A stretch of 9,834 nt of DNA from NCBI GenBank assembly GCA_934572365.1, contig CAKTKX010000036.1, forward strand, positions 1 to 9,834, written 5' to 3'. Positions 7,757-9,834 of the stretch are shown piece after piece. Source of the DNA: an uncultured Oscillospiraceae bacterium. GTDB lineage: Bacteria; Bacillota; Clostridia; Oscillospirales; Oscillospiraceae. Below the pieces are notes generated by a model. It saw nothing but the letters and a program-made list of their open reading frames with translations. It did not search any database and was not told the DNA's origin. The position numbers and the translations under genes are program-made. The stretch's first letter is position 1; each line of letters begins with the position of its first letter.

Positions 7757-7796
7757 AGTATAGCATAAATTATCGTCCCGGCTATAGGGATTTCAA
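7757..7796 (-). promoter_or_regulatory. Candidate promoter(s) of the ASKHA-family gene
   Basis: Two overlapping options exist on the minus strand. One is TTGAAA (7796-7791), a 16-base spacer, and GATAAT (7774-7769). The other is an extended -10, TGCTATACT (7765-7757), the same nonamer as at the DUF4349 promoter but without a good -35. Either would place the start between about 7750 and 7762. The sequence does not decide between them. Confidence 0.5.
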
Positions 7797-7853
7797 CATG
7801 ATTTTTACCAAATCCGCTGATTTTAGGGCTGCCCGTTTCTTCATGGCACAAAT

Positions 7854-7882
7854 CAAGGCCGGTACTGTAAGCACCGGCCTTG
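7854..7882 (-). terminator. Hairpin terminator of the M16 peptidase-lgt operon
   Basis: CAAGGCCGGT (7854-7863) and ACCGGCCTTG (7873-7882) form a perfect 10-bp stem with a 9-base loop, starting 4 bases after the lgt stop. The T tract on the minus side is short (ATTTGT). The other side carries GCGTTTTAT, but no gene reads rightwards here, so I assign it to lgt. Confidence 0.6.
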
Positions 7883-7886
7883 CGTT

Positions 7887-8792
7887 TTATTCCTGTGTCT
7901 CGTTTTCCTGTGTCTGTGTTTCGTTTTCCTGAGCCTGCGCCGCCTGCTCCGCCGCCCGGGCGGCGACCTGATTCACAAACAGATCGGCCTTGTCGTGGGG
8001 GCGGAAGCGCTGCCAGATCAGCACGCACACCGCCGCCGCACAGCTGACGCCCGCCAGCAGCTGGCTGACCCGGACGGAACCCCAGTACAGGCTGTCCATC
8101 CGCAGCCCCTCGATCAGGCAGCGGCCAAGGCCGTACCAGGCCACGTACCCCAGGGCAATTTCTCCGTCATACTTACGATGCTTGGACAAAACGTGCAGCA
8201 GCACAAAGCCCACGGCGTTCCACGCCGACTCGTACAGAAACGTCGGATGATAGTATTCCCACGCGTCGGTGACGGTATTGTACAGTCCCATGCGGAAAAA
8301 GCTGTCCGTCGCCGCGCCGAAGGCCTCCCGATTGACGAAGTTGCCCCACCGGCCAATGGACTGGCCGATGAGAAAGCCCAGCGCCACCAAGTCCAGCACG
8401 GTGCCGATCTTGATCTTCTTGATGCGGCAGAACACCAGCACCCCCGCCGCCGCGCCCAGAACACCGCCGTAAATGGCAAGGCCGCCGTTCCAGATGTACA
8501 GCACGGAAATGGGGTTCTCGGCGTAATCCGCCCAGGAGAAAATGCAGTAATACGCCCGGGCGCAGACGATGGCAAATGGCGTGATCCACAGCACGCCGTC
8601 CAGCAGATCGTCCTGCTTCATGCCGAACTGGCTGCTCCGGCGGCAGGCGTAGACCACCGCCAGCATCAGGCCGATGGCAATGATGAGGCCGTAATAGTGG
8701 ATGGTCAGCGGCCCCAGCGTCAGGGCGCGTCCGGGGTTGACCTCGATGCCCAGGGAAGGGAAGGAAATGGTTGAATAATTGGCAGGAATCAT
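7887..8792 (-). CDS. lgt: Prolipoprotein diacylglyceryl transferase Lgt
   Basis: Lgt is an integral membrane enzyme. It moves diacylglycerol from phosphatidylglycerol to the lipobox cysteine of prelipoproteins, the first step of lipoprotein maturation. The 301-residue product has about seven membrane segments (near 28-48, 66-84, 98-121, 131-147, 185-203, 211-228, 240-260). Family motifs: IHYYGLIIAIG (31-41), the signature GRWGNFVNREAFG (147-159) with the conserved Arg148, Asn151 and Glu156, HPTFLYES (182-189), and GLGRCLIEGLRMDSLY (221-236). The loop GGLAIYGGV has Tyr108 where E. coli Lgt has His103. After the last helix comes a hydrophilic tail (about 265-301) rich in Ala, Gln and Glu that ends in a near-tandem QENETQ repeat. 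The ATG at 8792 follows AAGGAGG and begins inside the stop of the M16 gene (ATGA, 4-base overlap), so translation is probably coupled. The longer frame upstream merely overlaps the M16 gene. Confidence 0.96.
   Translation of the reverse strand: MIPANYSTISFPSLGIEVNPGRALTLGPLTIHYYGLIIAIGLMLAVVYACRRSSQFGMKQDDLLDGVLWITPFAIVCARAYYCIFSWADYAENPISVLYIWNGGLAIYGGVLGAAAGVLVFCRIKKIKIGTVLDLVALGFLIGQSIGRWGNFVNREAFGAATDSFFRMGLYNTVTDAWEYYHPTFLYESAWNAVGFVLLHVLSKHRKYDGEIALGYVAWYGLGRCLIEGLRMDSLYWGSVRVSQLLAGVSCAAAVCVLIWQRFRPHDKADLFVNQVAARAAEQAAQAQENETQTQENETQE
7893..7931 (-). repeat. Near-tandem 18-base direct repeat at the 3' end of lgt
   Basis: On the minus strand two copies of CAGGAAAACGARACACAG (7931-7914 and 7910-7893) are separated by ACA and differ at one of 18 positions. 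They encode the duplicated QENETQ in the Lgt tail. The pattern indicates a recent 21-base slippage duplication. Confidence 0.85.
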
Positions 8793-9834
8793 GAGAATGC
8801 CTCCTTGTTGACAGGATAAATCACGGACAGGCCGCACCGCTCCTCGCGAACCGCCCGACGCAAAAACGCGCAGATCTCCTCCGCGCTGATGCCGCGGTAG
8901 ATTTCCGGGAAGCGGAAATAGTCGAAGTCCGAAAAATGATAGGCGCACAGGCGGAAGCAGGTGGAATCGAAGCTGTCCAGGCCCCGGATACGCCTGCCAA
9001 GGGCGCTGCGCTTCATCCTGAGGAACGCCTTTTCCGGCAGTCCCTCCGCCGCGATTTTTCCCGCCTGCTCCAGAATCGCTTCCCGGACGGCGCGGGGGTC
9101 GTCGGAATCCCCGGAGCAGAGCAGCATGGCGCAGCCGTCCACGGTCTCAAAGCCGCCGCCGAAGGAGGAATCGATGACGCCTTCCTCGTAAAGCCGCAGA
9201 TACAGCTCCGAGGATTCGCCGAACAGCGCTTCCGCTGCCAGGTCGGCCACCATTTCCTCCCGGATGGCCGCGTCGCCATGGGTCAGAGGTTCGCACTTGA
9301 ACGCCAGGTTGAAGGTCGGCATGGCGACTTCCATGGAGCATTCCGTCTCCGGCGTCGGGCAGGTCATGTTCTCCTGCCAATCGCGCAGTTTGACGCCCGT
9401 CTCCTTTTTTTCGCTGCCCAGAACCTCCCGGGCGGCAGCCGCCACCGACTCCGGGTTCACGTCGCCCACGACGCACAGCAGCATGTTTCCCGGGGCGTAA
9501 AACGCCCGGTGGCAAGTGTAAAGCACCTCCGGGGTGATCTCCCGAATGGTCTCGCTGGTGCCGAGAATAGGCTGGCGGATGGGGTGGACGGCGTACATGG
9601 CCGCCATCAGCTTATCAAACACCACGCTGTCCGGGGCGTCCTCGTTCATGCCGATCTCCTGGTCGATGATGCCCCGCTCCTTTTCAACGCTCCCTTCCGT
9701 GAAATAGGGCGTGGACACAAATTCCAGCAGCAGCCGCAGGCATTCGTCAAAATGGTTGGTGCAGGAAAAATAATAGGCCGTCATGTCGTAGCTGGTAAAG
9801 GCGTTGGTGGAAGCGCCCAGAGCGGCAAATTCCG
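8789..9834 (-). CDS. ymfH: YmfH-like M16 family peptidase, N-terminal part beyond window
   Basis: This is an insulinase/processing-peptidase family (M16) protein; the last 347 residues are visible. The edge falls in EFAALGASTNAFTSYDMTAYYFS, which follows the HxxEH zinc motif by about 20 residues in YmfH-type proteins, so the first two histidine ligands lie outside the window. The stretch VEKERGIIDQEIGMNEDAPD (visible residues 49-68) contains the region of the third, glutamate zinc ligand. LGTSETIREITPEVL and FYAPGNMLLCVVGDV (about 83-125) are typical of the first M16 domain, and the second, non-catalytic M16 domain follows from about 160. The closest family is B. subtilis YmfH, whose exact substrate is not established. 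Lgt starts within its stop codon, so the two genes form a coupled operon. Whether a YmfF-like partner lies upstream cannot be seen. The exact symbol is tentative; the M16 assignment is firm. Confidence 0.88.
   Translation of the reverse strand, partial: EFAALGASTNAFTSYDMTAYYFSCTNHFDECLRLLLEFVSTPYFTEGSVEKERGIIDQEIGMNEDAPDSVVFDKLMAAMYAVHPIRQPILGTSETIREITPEVLYTCHRAFYAPGNMLLCVVGDVNPESVAAAAREVLGSEKKETGVKLRDWQENMTCPTPETECSMEVAMPTFNLAFKCEPLTHGDAAIREEMVADLAAEALFGESSELYLRLYEEGVIDSSFGGGFETVDGCAMLLCSGDSDDPRAVREAILEQAGKIAAEGLPEKAFLRMKRSALGRRIRGLDSFDSTCFRLCAYHFSDFDYFRFPEIYRGISAEEICAFLRRAVREERCGLSVIYPVNKEAFS

Noticed and set aside
7701..7886. Possible small gene between lgt and the ASKHA gene
   Set aside because: Only short frames without ribosome binding sites are present. 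The stretch is explained by the lgt hairpin and by the promoter and leader of the ASKHA gene.
7995..8774. 259-codon plus-strand open frame opposite lgt
   Set aside because: It is an antisense shadow of a clearly identified membrane enzyme; its composition is Ala/Gln/His/Arg-rich and it has no ribosome binding site.
8901..8912. ATTTCCGGGAAG, resembling the Bacillus Noc site ATTTCCCGGGAAAT
   Set aside because: One base is missing from the centre and the end does not match. It lies in M16 coding sequence and a match of this quality is expected by chance.
8793..8948. Upstream extension of the lgt reading frame
   Set aside because: It lies out of frame within the M16 gene; the ATG at 8792 has an ideal ribosome binding site and matches Lgt N-termini.

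Overview
The window reads as an ordinary, gene-dense stretch of chromosome from a Gram-positive, high-GC member of the Clostridia, most likely a gut Oscillospiraceae-type organism. This assignment is an inference. It rests on strong GGAGG-type ribosome binding sites before almost every gene, SigA-like promoters, a perfect CIRCE operator before groES-groEL, a Noc/ParB-type protein with no ParA beside it, a DUF4349 lipoprotein, a YmfH-type M16 peptidase, and strongly G/C-ending codons. No mobile element, CRISPR array, rRNA or tRNA was recognised.

Layout. Positions 1-1987 (minus strand) hold a nucleoside salvage and breakdown operon, tdk-deoC-deoD; deoD runs off the left edge. A divergent promoter region (about 1988-2209) drives tdk leftwards and a DUF4349 lipoprotein (2210-3145) rightwards. 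That gene ends in a strong hairpin terminator and converges on a ParB/Noc-family gene (3187-3969, minus). The 295-base gap at 3970-4264 holds the noc leader, with a parS-like half site, and the heat-shock promoter, CIRCE operator and leader hairpin of groES-groEL (4265-6189, plus). Two back-to-back hairpins (6211-6299) separate groEL from a convergent, unusual ROK/ASKHA-type ATPase-fold protein (6321-7700, minus, GTG start). Beyond it lies a two-gene, translationally coupled operon: a YmfH-like M16 peptidase (8789-9834, cut by the right edge) followed by lgt (7887-8792).

How the genes fit together. DeoD releases deoxyribose-1-phosphate from purine deoxynucleosides and DeoC splits deoxyribose-5-phosphate. 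The mutase joining these steps (DeoB) is not in the window. Tdk does the opposite job by trapping thymidine as its monophosphate. Lgt would attach the lipid anchor to lipoproteins such as the DUF4349 protein, although the two genes are not in one operon. GroES-GroEL is under HrcA-type control. No gene-free stretch exceeds 300 bases.

I found no convincing undescribed multi-gene system. The items most worth a second look are the ASKHA protein with its extra N-terminal domain, the M16-lgt coupling, the parS-like half site in the noc leader, the dyad between the divergent promoters, and the duplicated tail of Lgt.
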